Source: SIG710 sp045604985
Lineage (GTDB): Bacteria > Bacillota > Clostridia > Oscillospirales > CAG-272
Reading direction: 5' to 3'
DNA: 15,521 bases
NCBI GenBank assembly: GCA_045604985.1
Contig: JAZUPD010000072.1
Coordinates: 1 to 15,521, forward strand
Positions 1 to 7,354 of this stretch are shown here, piece by piece. The translations under genes were made by a program, and so were the position numbers. The notes beneath the pieces were generated by a model. It did not search any database. It worked only from the letters and a program-made list of their open reading frames with translations, and was not told the DNA's origin. Each line of letters starts with the position of its first letter. The first letter of the stretch is position 1.

Positions 1-65
1 TGCTTTTTTGTTATGTTTTAGATAATAAAATAGAAATTTATCGTACGAACAACCACCAAAATGCA

Positions 66-103
66 AAATAAGGTTCGATTTGCCACTTGGCAAATCAGAC
101 CTT
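66..103 (-). terminator. Rho-independent terminator of the padR-DUF1700-DUF4097 operon
   Basis: On the minus strand, just after the stop codon at 109, an 8-bp perfect inner stem (77-84 with 89-96, loop of four) sits on a 6-bp outer stem (70-75 with 98-103, one G-U pair). The two are separated by one C-A mismatch. A T-rich stretch follows on the minus strand (TTATTTT). This closes the operon; positions 1-60 beyond it hold nothing I recognise. Confidence 0.75.
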
Positions 104-108
104 TGATT

Positions 109-1083
109 TTATTTATCGGAAATTTGTATCATTATATCTCCCGTTGAAGTCTTTATCTCACATCTTCCGCCCGAAACGGAATTTGGTACTCTTATGCTAC
201 CTGTTGACGATTCGGTTATAAATATCTTCTCGGAAAGCAGGCTGCCCGTAACATCGCCCGTTCCAACCTTAACATATATCTCCGATGCATCGCAATTCTT
301 AAATCTGACATCTCCCGTGCTTCTTTTGATATCAAATTTTTCTGAGGCGACAACGCCTGCAAGCTCAATATCTCCCGTAGTTCCCTCGCTTATAAATCTC
401 TTGCAATTTATGCCGTTAAGCTCTGCTTCACCGGTGCTTACCTTAATATAAACGTCTCCGGAACATTCTATGCTCTCAGCCTCAATATCGCCCGTTGAAA
501 CGGTTAGCCTCAAGTCGCCAAAGGAAGCATTATCTATCTCTATGTCACCGGTGGTGAGCTTAATTTCCGTCATAGCCGTGCTTGAAGACATACATTCAAC
601 TTCACCCGTGCTTCCCGTGATATTTATGCTATCAAAGGTAAAATCCCTCGGTATTTTAATACCACCGGTTCTCGTTTCTATATTGACCGACTCATAAATT
701 TTCTTCGGAAGATAAAGCTTTATCGTTTCATTTTCAAAGTTGAAAAATGAGATGTGATCATACCACTCTCGCTCGTCTTTACTTTCGATTATCAGCTCTC
801 CTTCCCTGACCTTTGCCGAGTGAAGTACCTTTTCGTTCTCATGAAAAACGACCTTACAATCCTCTGTTTCGGAAGGCAGCAAAACAATATCACTAAATAT
901 GGTTTTTATAGATATTTTTTCAAAATCCTCCTGAATATCATATGTATTGGTTACATATTTTTGAAAACTAAGACCTTTAAAATCAAAACCGCTTTTTGCA
1001 AATGAGACGCCAAAAACCGCAAGTCCCAATACTACAAGTACGGATGCGATAATGAGCAAAATAGTTATAGATCCCTTCATCAT
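109..1083 (-). CDS. DUF4097-family beta-solenoid protein, membrane-anchored
   Basis: The protein has about 324 residues. An N-terminal hydrophobic segment (about residues 4-30) acts as a signal anchor. The rest, outside the membrane, contains at least eight spaced copies of a short S/T-T-G-D/E-I/V motif about every 20 residues from 130 onward. This is the pattern of the DUF4097 'putative adhesin' beta-strand repeat family. The molecular role of the family is not established; these proteins usually sit beside DUF1700 and PadR genes, as here, and are thought to act in envelope homeostasis. The start is ambiguous: TTG 1086, ATG 1083 and ATG 1080 are consecutive. I chose 1083, where ATGA overlaps the DUF1700 stop; AGGAG at 1089-1093 also suits 1080. 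Translational coupling to the upstream gene is likely. Confidence 0.85.
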   Translation of the reverse strand: MMKGSITILLIIASVLVVLGLAVFGVSFAKSGFDFKGLSFQKYVTNTYDIQEDFEKISIKTIFSDIVLLPSETEDCKVVFHENEKVLHSAKVREGELIIESKDEREWYDHISFFNFENETIKLYLPKKIYESVNIETRTGGIKIPRDFTFDSINITGSTGEVECMSSSTAMTEIKLTTGDIEIDNASFGDLRLTVSTGDIEAESIECSGDVYIKVSTGEAELNGINCKRFISEGTTGDIELAGVVASEKFDIKRSTGDVRFKNCDASEIYVKVGTGDVTGSLLSEKIFITESSTGSIRVPNSVSGGRCEIKTSTGDIMIQISDK

Positions 1084-1673
1084 CAATTCTCCTTTCTCTT
1101 AAATGGCGATATTATCAGCAACATACTTTTCTTTGTCAGATATGCACTTCCCTTCGTTGCACCCGTACAGGCGATGATCCCAAATATGGAAAGCCCTGCA
1201 GAAAAAAATCCAACACCGAGCATTGCAATTCCCTGCCAAACACTTCCGAACGTGAGAAAAACGCCAAAGGTCACAAAGCTTCCGAGAGCTACGCCGATAA
1301 ATGAGACGGCAATCGCCCAAAATGAAACTATTGAAGACCAGAGAACTACATAAACCGCAAAAATCACAACGAAAAACGCTATGAGCAGCGATACCCATAT
1401 GGGCGAGCCAAGCACCAAAAGGACTATTTCCCAAGCTGTTAATTTTCTACTCGGTTTTGATTTTTTCGCCTCTACCGATCCATGATCCTGCATTATCTGA
1501 AACGCAATATTTTCTGCGTTTCCAACGCTCTCTATCGCCTCCTCCTCGGAAAGCCCCTCTTCGATTCTGTCATCAATCATTTCACCGTAAAAGGAAAGAT
1601 GCTCTGCGATCTCCCCCTCAGATAGCCCCGAAAGTCCATTTTTCAGTCTTTCAAGAAACTCACTTCTCTTCAT
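1083..1673 (-). CDS. DUF1700-family integral membrane protein
   Basis: The protein has 196 residues. The first ~65 are soluble, acidic and helical, with the DUF1700 start pattern (FLERL then L..LSEGEI) and the 'EEGLSEEEAIESVG' helix typical of the family. Three hydrophobic blocks follow (about 80-115, 118-142 and 146-170), then a basic tail. DUF1700 proteins accompany PadR regulators and DUF4097 proteins in Firmicutes; their biochemical activity is unknown. The start at 1673 is preferred over the upstream ATGs because a full AGGAGG lies nine bases before it, within padR, whose last 14 bases it overlaps. It likely works with the DUF4097 product at the membrane. Confidence 0.85.
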   Translation of the reverse strand: MKRSEFLERLKNGLSGLSEGEIAEHLSFYGEMIDDRIEEGLSEEEAIESVGNAENIAFQIMQDHGSVEAKKSKPSRKLTAWEIVLLVLGSPIWVSLLIAFFVVIFAVYVVLWSSIVSFWAIAVSFIGVALGSFVTFGVFLTFGSVWQGIAMLGVGFFSAGLSIFGIIACTGATKGSAYLTKKSMLLIISPFKRKEN

Positions 1674-1986
1674 TAAAAACATCCTCCTTCGTAACAAAGC
1701 TGTAAATAGACATTATTTCCTTCCATTCCACCTTAAAATCTTCAATGCGTCCAAGACCTGCAGCGGTAATTTTATAGTATTTCCGCAGTCTGCCGCCGTG
1801 CTCTGCACTTCTGACGGTAAGCATTTCGGCATTTTCAAGGCGTTTAAGAATGGTATAAAGAGTCGATTCAGACATTTCGATATACGGCTTCATATCCTTG
1901 ATTATTTTGTAGCCGTATGATTCTTCATCCTTGATTGCCGCAAGAACGCATACATCGAGAAGCCCTCTCTTAAGTTGATTATCCAT
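1660..1986 (-). CDS. PadR-family transcriptional repressor
   Basis: A 108-residue protein that fits the short PadR-s2 type. The winged helix covers about residues 5-85: a first helix 'RGLLDVCVLAAIKDEESYGY', a recognition region 'SESTLYTILKRLENAEML' and a wing carrying 'GGRLRKYYKIT'. The C-terminal helix (about 88-105) should give dimerisation. PadR proteins repress their own operons and respond to ligands or to envelope stress; the ligand here cannot be read from sequence. It is the first gene of the operon, with a strong GAGGAGG ribosome site. Its promoter lies inside an AATAC/GTATT palindrome, which suggests autoregulation. Confidence 0.93.
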   Translation of the reverse strand: MDNQLKRGLLDVCVLAAIKDEESYGYKIIKDMKPYIEMSESTLYTILKRLENAEMLTVRSAEHGGRLRKYYKITAAGLGRIEDFKVEWKEIMSIYSFVTKEDVFNEEK

Positions 1987-2010
1987 TTCATACCTCCTCT
2001 CGTGTAATAC

Positions 2011-2039
2011 ATCATATCACGAAGTATTGATTTTGTCAA
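2011..2039 (-). promoter_or_regulatory. Sigma-A promoter of the padR operon, inside a PadR-like palindrome
   Basis: On the minus strand TTGACA (2034-2039), a spacer of exactly 17 bases and TATGAT (2011-2016) form a near-consensus promoter. AATAC and GTATT half-sites flank the spacer and the -10 element (2008-2030). That arrangement is common for PadR operators, so repressor binding would block RNA polymerase. Confidence 0.8.
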
Positions 2040-2057
2040 TAGTTTTTATAAATTTTT

Positions 2058-2073
2058 TTACACATTTGTGTAA
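2058..2073. promoter_or_regulatory. Perfect palindrome upstream of the padR promoter
   Basis: TTACACA, two bases, TGTGTAA is a perfect inverted repeat with 7-bp arms. It sits about 19 bases upstream of the -35 element of the padR promoter. The position suits an additional operator or an activator site. It is not followed by a T-tract and is too short to be a good terminator. Confidence 0.5.
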
Positions 2074-2110
2074 CTTAATTTATTAGCAGAATTTAGTGGA
2101 ACGTGAAAAC

Positions 2111-2142
2111 GAAAAAAGCCTCCCTGCGGAGAGGCTTTTTTC
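2111..2142 (-). terminator. Bidirectional terminator after the amidase/SpoIID-like operon
   Basis: GAAAAAAGCCTC and GAGGCTTTTTTC form a stem with an 8-base loop. T-runs lie on both strands, so it can stop transcription both ways. On the minus strand it lies about 40 bases beyond the stop of the gene ending at 2185. Confidence 0.9.
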
Positions 2143-2184
2143 ATCTTCACATTCCTATAACTCATTATTTATAGACTTTTTAAA

Positions 2185-3528
2185 TCATTCCAGCTGTGCA
2201 AGTCGGATTATGGCATACCATGTGACAGGGCCGACAATTCCGCTTACGGGAATGGAATTTCTTTCCTGAATTATCCGCACGGCATTCTCCGTGGCATTTC
2301 CGTAAATGCCGTCAACCGTAAGGCGAGGAATATAAGAATAATTCTCTGAAGCAAGATTTATAAATGTCTGAAGCCTTCTCACATCCTCACCAGAAATTCC
2401 GTTTGAAAGCACTCTGCCGGGGTATATCTCAGCGGCAATATTTGAATATTCCGGCGGAAGTGAGGTTATTATTCGGAGATAACTCTCTGTTATTGCATTC
2501 CATGTGTTTCTGCCAACTATTCCGTCCGTGGTAAGCCCCTGCTGAGATTGAAATGCCCTTACTGCTTCCTCTGTTGCCGCATCAAAAATCCCCGTAAGGC
2601 GCACCTGGGGGATCTCATCATCGAAATATCCGATAACGGCAAGATAATATTGAAGCGCCCTTACCTGCGGTCCTTCGTCGCCAAGGGAAAGCTCGGTTTG
2701 ATATATCCTGTCTATATCCTCAATGGTAAGCCCCTCGCTCTGAAGCTCCGCAAGCCCCTTTACCGCATTGAATATGGATTTTATCTTATACCATGTGGCT
2801 TTCCCCACAATTCCGTCGGGGGTGAGATTAAAAATTCTCTGAAAGTTTATTACAGCTTCCTCTGTGGCGGTATTAAAAATTCCGTCTGCATTGAGCCTCG
2901 GAGTTACGGCAGGATAATTCACACCGATCCTGTTAAGCTGTCTCTGAATAGTCCGCACATCCTCACTTGATGCCCCAAGTCTGAGCGGCACACCCGGATA
3001 TGAGGGCAAAGCTCTCGTTGTGGGAGCATTGAAAACAAGATTTATGTCATCACCATAGTATCGCTGAAGGATCTCATAGGGAGTAAGCCCCTCGTTTGCA
3101 AGACTAACCGTTCCCCATTGGGAAAGCCCTTGGCATTGCACCTCGATCCCATCGCAATATTGGGCAAAAAGTGGCTGTACCTGACCACCTCGAACGATAT
3201 AATCATTGAAAATATCGTCAACTATAAGACTGATATTATCAAAAATGTCTCTGCCTCGAACAAATGATTGATCAAAGCGAGTTGAATTTGTTATGTCAAA
3301 ATCATATCCTCGGCTTCTGTAATATTCTGTAAAAACTCTGTTGAGCGCAAAGGATATCTGGGCATAAATATTTGCACGGAGAGCAGTTTCGGGCCAAGTG
3401 GGATATATTTCCGAAGAAGCAGTGTTCTTTATATAATCAATGAATGGAACTCTGATATTCGGTGCTGTGTCGTCGCTCGGCTCACCCAGATGCACCGTTA
3501 TAAAATCAGGAATTATCGGAAGTGCCAT
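2185..3528 (-). CDS. SpoIID-like protein with three peptidoglycan-binding domains
   Basis: The protein has 447 residues and no signal peptide. Residues about 20-170 form a SpoIID-like (lytic transglycosylase-related) region, recognised by 'ALRANIYAQISFALN', 'YDFDITNSTRFDQSFVRGR', 'YCDG' and 'GLSQWG' near its end. Three PG_binding_1 repeats follow at about 183-248, 281-346 and 374-440, each ending in a 'DGI(V/Y)G..T' core. SpoIID cleaves denuded glycan strands during engulfment. Here the attached wall-binding repeats suggest a cell-wall or cortex hydrolase, or a non-catalytic scaffold. The glutamate before 'ALRA' is one position off the place of the SpoIID catalytic Glu, so activity is uncertain. 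The start is fixed by CTGGAGGT just upstream; the gene overlaps the amidase by 23 bp. Confidence 0.85.
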   Translation of the reverse strand: MALPIIPDFITVHLGEPSDDTAPNIRVPFIDYIKNTASSEIYPTWPETALRANIYAQISFALNRVFTEYYRSRGYDFDITNSTRFDQSFVRGRDIFDNISLIVDDIFNDYIVRGGQVQPLFAQYCDGIEVQCQGLSQWGTVSLANEGLTPYEILQRYYGDDINLVFNAPTTRALPSYPGVPLRLGASSEDVRTIQRQLNRIGVNYPAVTPRLNADGIFNTATEEAVINFQRIFNLTPDGIVGKATWYKIKSIFNAVKGLAELQSEGLTIEDIDRIYQTELSLGDEGPQVRALQYYLAVIGYFDDEIPQVRLTGIFDAATEEAVRAFQSQQGLTTDGIVGRNTWNAITESYLRIITSLPPEYSNIAAEIYPGRVLSNGISGEDVRRLQTFINLASENYSYIPRLTVDGIYGNATENAVRIIQERNSIPVSGIVGPVTWYAIIRLAQLE

Positions 3529-4555
3529 AAATACCTCCAGATCTTTGTGTCATTTTTAGGGGCTGGATGGTCTTTATTCCGTCATATAGCTCTATCTGCC
3601 GCTCGATGGTGTCAAATCCATTCTTTTTTGCGACCAAAAGATAGACCGCCGTTTTGTTCGGTCTTCCGTATTCGGTAGAATTTTCGATGGGCGGTGCGGG
3701 AAGTTCAATGCCGTCAATAATTCCGCTGTAATCCGTATCCCCTTCAAAGAATATATAATCAACATCGCCTATCCTTCGGCTTATTCGAGCAGAAACCCCC
3801 TGAACGGGAAAAGCCTGCTCACCTCTGAACGCCTGCAAGCGCACGCTTCCCTTCCCGCTGTTCTCTCTCATAAAGTCTTCAAAATCCATCTCTGCTTCAT
3901 AAGGGATATCTGCCTCATCCTTTGCATCTCCCGAATTGTTTTCCAAGTCCTCCGTTATCACTTCTTCCTGTGGTACGGGTGAAAATGAAGGAACGCTTCT
4001 TCTGACATAATCAATTATTCCATCTGCTATTCCCTGTGCAAAAAGCTCGGGAGAATTTACCATGAGAGAAGCATCCTCGGGATTTGTTATAAAGCCCATT
4101 TCAACGAGAATTGCTGGCATTGCAGTCCTCCTAAGAACATAGAGTCCGGGTCTTGTGACCACACCTCTGCTTCTGAGACCCGTTGATAGCCGAAGCTGCT
4201 CAAGAACGCTTCTTGCAAGTTCATATGCGGGTGACGAGCGACTGTAAACAAGCACCTCTGTGCCGCTTGCCTGCGGATTTACCGAAGCATTTGTATGTAA
4301 GCTCACAAAATAATCCGCTCCCCAAGAATTTGCCCCATTAACTCTTTCGGAAAGAGACGTTGAAACAGATGTTCCCAGCTGCGTCTGGGCTGTGGGTCTT
4401 GAAAGCCTTGTTTCAAATCCGTTTGCATTAAGAATGGCGGCAAGTCTTCTGCCTATTTCAAATGTTATGTCCTGCTCACGGTAGCCGTTTCCCTCTGCGC
4501 CTGCATTTGGATTTTGTGGATTATGTCCCTGGTCAATATAAATTTTTGTTGCCAT
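3506..4555 (-). CDS. N-acetylmuramoyl-L-alanine amidase (Amidase_3 type)
   Basis: The protein has 349 residues. Residues 1-187 are a complete Amidase_3 zinc domain: ligands His11 (DQGHNP), Glu27 (GYREQD) and His87 (SLHTNA), and catalytic Glu152 (VEMGF). It cleaves the bond between MurNAc and L-alanine in peptidoglycan. Residues about 190-230 are an acidic linker. Residues 230-349 are mostly beta and resemble a small Ig/transthyretin-like fold; I do not recognise the family. No signal peptide is present, as in Bacillus CwlC, which is released by mother-cell lysis. The start at 4555 is chosen because AGGAGGG lies just upstream; longer readings into 4615 have no ribosome site. It is translationally coupled to the SpoIID-like gene. 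Confidence 0.92.
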   Translation of the reverse strand: MATKIYIDQGHNPQNPNAGAEGNGYREQDITFEIGRRLAAILNANGFETRLSRPTAQTQLGTSVSTSLSERVNGANSWGADYFVSLHTNASVNPQASGTEVLVYSRSSPAYELARSVLEQLRLSTGLRSRGVVTRPGLYVLRRTAMPAILVEMGFITNPEDASLMVNSPELFAQGIADGIIDYVRRSVPSFSPVPQEEVITEDLENNSGDAKDEADIPYEAEMDFEDFMRENSGKGSVRLQAFRGEQAFPVQGVSARISRRIGDVDYIFFEGDTDYSGIIDGIELPAPPIENSTEYGRPNKTAVYLLVAKKNGFDTIERQIELYDGIKTIQPLKMTQRSGGIYGTSDNS

Positions 4556-4577
4556 AAAAACCCTCCTTTTGTTATTT

Positions 4578-4607
4578 TCATCATATGCAAATAATAGCCG
4601 ACAGGTT
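4578..4607 (-). promoter_or_regulatory. Possible sigma-K-like promoter of the amidase operon
   Basis: On the minus strand AACC (4604-4607), 16 bases and CATATGATG resemble the sigma-K consensus (mACm, 16-17, CATAnnnTA), with one mismatch at the last A. No good sigma-A promoter is visible here. The predicted start site leaves a short leader before AGGAGGG. The motif is short and could occur by chance. Confidence 0.3.
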
Positions 4608-4683
4608 ATTACCAAATTTTATTTTTGGCTTTACTGATTATTCGTAAAAAAAAAATGCAATAATATAAACGTCAAATAAAACG

Positions 4684-4715
4684 CACCGACATATCTCGGT
4701 GTCTCTTTTAAGAGA
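4684..4715. promoter_or_regulatory. Tandem palindromes in the mglB leader
   Basis: CACCGA, six bases, TCGGTG (4684-4701) is directly followed by TCTCTT, two bases, AAGAGA (4702-4715), two bases before the AAAGGA ribosome site. They could be operators for a dimeric regulator such as a LacI-type protein, or RNA hairpins that shape mglB translation. No convincing sigma-A promoter was found between 4608 and 4683. Confidence 0.45.
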
Positions 4716-4728
4716 GAAAGGATCATCC

Positions 4729-5802
4729 ATGAAAAAAACATTTTTGGTAATTTTAATTCTTGCGATTTATCTTTCATCATTAGCTTCCTGTTCTCGTGAC
4801 AGGGCGAACAGTACCGCAGATGTGCACGTTTTTTATTATACCTATAGCGACACATATATCTCAAGCGTCAGAAGTGCCCTTGGCCGCGAGCTGACGGATG
4901 CAGGTATATCCTTTCAGGATTACGACGGCGGCGGAAGCCAGACAACTCAGACAGAGCAGATTCAGACTGCCATCACAAAGGGAGCAAGACTTATTATAGT
5001 AAATATTGTGAATACGGGATCGGATGATGCGGCAATGGGCATAGTAAATCTTGCAAAGTCCGCTGACATCCCCGTCGTATTCTTTAACCGTGAAGTCTCA
5101 AATTCCGTGATTTCCTCATATGATAAATGCGCTTTCATAGGAACAAGAGCTGAGGAAGCAGGAATCCTTCAGGGACAGATGATAGGCGAATATATTATGG
5201 AAAACTATGATAAGATAGATCTTAACGGAGATGGAAAAATTTCCTATATCCTTTTTAAAGGAGAGGAAGGCAATAACGAGGCAATATACCGTACCCAGTA
5301 CAGCGTAGAGGAAGCAAACAAGATACTGACAGCCGCAGGAAAGCCCCCGCTTTATTTCTATGACGAGAGTAATCCCAATAAATATCTAGTTGACAAAAAC
5401 GGGCAATGGTCCGCTGCCGCCGCCAATGAATATATGGTAACAGTGCTTACCTCTTATAGCGAAGAAAGAGGCAACATGATAGAACTTGTCATTTGCAACA
5501 ACGATGGAATGGCGGAGGGAGCAATATCCGCTCTCGGCGGTGCGGGATATAATCTTGGGAGCAATACGAAAACAATTCCCGTTTTCGGGGTTGACGCCAC
5601 CGATGCAGCAAAAAACCTCATTAAAAACGGAAAGATGAGCGGAACTATAAAGCAGGATGCAACGGAAATGGCAGAACTCATTGAAGAACTTGCAGAAAAT
5701 ATCATCATCGACAAAACGTCCTTGCTTGAGGACATGGATGACTACAATATTGATCCCGATGTTAATAAAATAAGAATTTCCTATTCAAAATATCTTGGCT
5801 AA
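4729..5802 (+). CDS. mglB: Galactose/glucose-type ABC transporter substrate-binding lipoprotein
   Basis: The protein has 357 residues from the ATG after AAAGGA. A lipobox (LASC, Cys21) ends the signal peptide, so it is tethered outside the membrane. It aligns along its length with E. coli MglB by memory. Shared features are the aromatic/Asp start site (Asp41, Tyr43), FFN at 118-120, Arg188, Trp227, NND around 258 and VFGVDA (Asp289). The EF-hand-like calcium loop DLNGDGKIS (164-172) with distal Glu252 is also kept. The sugar-contact residues His152, Asp154 and Asn256 of E. coli appear as Asn, Glu and Gln here, so the exact sugar may differ. It is the first gene of the importer operon, 16 bases ahead of mglA. 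An alternative upstream start (4699) lacks a ribosome site and would spoil the signal peptide. Confidence 0.92.
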   Translation: MKKTFLVILILAIYLSSLASCSRDRANSTADVHVFYYTYSDTYISSVRSALGRELTDAGISFQDYDGGGSQTTQTEQIQTAITKGARLIIVNIVNTGSDDAAMGIVNLAKSADIPVVFFNREVSNSVISSYDKCAFIGTRAEEAGILQGQMIGEYIMENYDKIDLNGDGKISYILFKGEEGNNEAIYRTQYSVEEANKILTAAGKPPLYFYDESNPNKYLVDKNGQWSAAAANEYMVTVLTSYSEERGNMIELVICNNDGMAEGAISALGGAGYNLGSNTKTIPVFGVDATDAAKNLIKNGKMSGTIKQDATEMAELIEELAENIIIDKTSLLEDMDDYNIDPDVNKIRISYSKYLG

Positions 5803-5818
5803 AGAAAGGTGATGTGAA

Positions 5819-7327
5819 ATGCCGCGCGAAAATGAAAGCATTTTGCTTCAGATGAACAATATAAGCAAAGAATTTCCGGGTGTCAAGGCTCTCGAAGGCG
5901 TTTCACTTACCGTCAGACGAGGCACTGTCCATGCTCTGATGGGAGAAAACGGCGCAGGAAAATCCACTCTTATGAAATGCCTTTTCGGAATTTATTCAAA
6001 GGATTCGGGAAGTATTATTCTGGAGGGCAAGGAAGTTGAATTTAAAAATGCAAGAGATGCTCTCCAGCATGGAGTCGCAATGGTTCATCAGGAACTTAAT
6101 CAAGCCCTTAAAAGAAATGTTATGGACAATATCTGGCTTGGTAGATACCCAAAAAAGCTTGGATTTATCACCTCTGAACGCACAATGTACAGAGAAACGA
6201 AAAAAATATTTGATGAACTTGGCATAGATATTGATCCCACTCAGATAATGAGCACCTTGCCCGTTGCAAAGCGTCAGATGGCAGAGATCGCAAAGGCCGT
6301 TTCATATAACGCAAAAATTGTAGTTCTTGATGAGCCGACCTCCTCTCTTACAGAGCAGGAGGTGGAGCATCTTTTCAGAATTATTGACACACTACGCAAT
6401 CGAGGCTGCGGAATAATATATATTTCACATAAAATGGAAGAAATTCTACGCATTTCAGATGACATCACCGTTATGCGAGACGGAACACACGTTGAAACGT
6501 CTCCCGCCAAACAAATGTCAATGGACAAGATCATAAAACTGATGGTTGGCAGAGAGTTGACAAACCGTTTTCCGGAAAAAACAAATAAACCCGGAGAAAA
6601 TATTTTAAAGGTTGAAGAACTGGGAGCAAAATACTCCCACATAAAAAATGTCAGCTTTTCTCTCAGAAGCGGTGAAATACTTGGAATTGCGGGACTTGGC
6701 GGTTCGGGCAGAACCGAGGTGCTTGAATGTCTTTTCGGTATAGCCACAAAAGAAGCGGGAAGAATATTTTTAAAGAATAAGGAAATATATAACAAAAATT
6801 CCAGAGAGGCAATAAAAAACGGCTTTGCACTCATTACAGAAGAAAGAAGAAAAAACGGCATTTTCGGAATACTTGACATTCTCGAAAATACGACCATCTC
6901 AAATTTGAAAAAATATATGGCAGGCGGTATTTATCTGAAAAACAGCGAAAGAAAAAAGGATACCGACAGAATGATTGAATCCCTCAGGATAAAGACCGCC
7001 TCAAAAGGAACGCAGATAAGAACGCTTTCGGGTGGAAATCAGCAAAAGGTGATACTTGGCAGATGGCTTCTGACAGAGCCTGAGATTTTACTTCTTGACG
7101 AACCAACAAGGGGAATTGACGTGGGAGCAAAATACGAAATATATCAGCTGATCATCTCTCTTGCGGAAAAAGGTAAGGCAGTTATTATGGTCTCGGGTGA
7201 GCTTCCCGAACTTCTTGGCGTATGCGATAGGATATGCGTTATGAGCGGTGGGCTTATGGTGGGGGAAGTTGATGCAAAAAACACCACACAGGAAGAAATC
7301 ATGACTCTTGCCGCAAAAAATGCTTAA
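5819..7327 (+). CDS. mglA: Sugar ABC transporter ATP-binding protein, double-domain (MglA type)
   Basis: The protein has 502 residues, the usual length for the MglA/RbsA class with two fused nucleotide-binding domains. The first domain carries a full Walker A (GENGAGKST, 42-50), the degenerate signature 'LPVAKRQM' and Walker B 'VVLDEPTSSL'. The second has a degenerate Walker A (GLGGSGRTE), a good signature 'LSGGNQQKVILGRW' and 'ILLLDEPTRGIDVGAK'. Such asymmetry is normal in this class. It powers uptake of the sugar delivered by MglB through MglC on the cytoplasmic face of the membrane. The ribosome site is GAAAGGTG. Confidence 0.96.
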   Translation: MPRENESILLQMNNISKEFPGVKALEGVSLTVRRGTVHALMGENGAGKSTLMKCLFGIYSKDSGSIILEGKEVEFKNARDALQHGVAMVHQELNQALKRNVMDNIWLGRYPKKLGFITSERTMYRETKKIFDELGIDIDPTQIMSTLPVAKRQMAEIAKAVSYNAKIVVLDEPTSSLTEQEVEHLFRIIDTLRNRGCGIIYISHKMEEILRISDDITVMRDGTHVETSPAKQMSMDKIIKLMVGRELTNRFPEKTNKPGENILKVEELGAKYSHIKNVSFSLRSGEILGIAGLGGSGRTEVLECLFGIATKEAGRIFLKNKEIYNKNSREAIKNGFALITEERRKNGIFGILDILENTTISNLKKYMAGGIYLKNSERKKDTDRMIESLRIKTASKGTQIRTLSGGNQQKVILGRWLLTEPEILLLDEPTRGIDVGAKYEIYQLIISLAEKGKAVIMVSGELPELLGVCDRICVMSGGLMVGEVDAKNTTQEEIMTLAAKNA

Positions 7328-7354
7328 ATCGGAAAAGAAAGGCACGGTTAATAT

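Noticed and set aside
109..700. Regular spacing of CCCGTT/CCGGTG-like motifs that might suggest a repeat array
   Set aside because: The spacing comes from the coded S/T-T-G-D repeats of the DUF4097 beta-solenoid; the intervening DNA differs, so it is not a CRISPR or DNA-level array.
1099..1434. Second minus-strand frame inside the DUF1700 gene
   Set aside because: It is out of frame with the DUF1700 protein and rich in Cys, Arg and Trp, with no ribosome site.
4608..4683. Sigma-A promoter for mglB
   Set aside because: TATAAA- and AATAAT-like boxes exist near 4659-4669, but none has a -35 box at suitable spacing.
4631..4864. Minus-strand 77-codon frame across the mglB start
   Set aside because: It lies opposite the mglB leader and signal peptide, has no ribosome site and reads as cysteine/arginine-rich noise.
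6274..6897. Minus-strand 207-codon frame inside mglA
   Set aside because: It is antisense to a fully conserved ATP-binding protein; the serine/isoleucine-rich translation is typical of a shadow frame.
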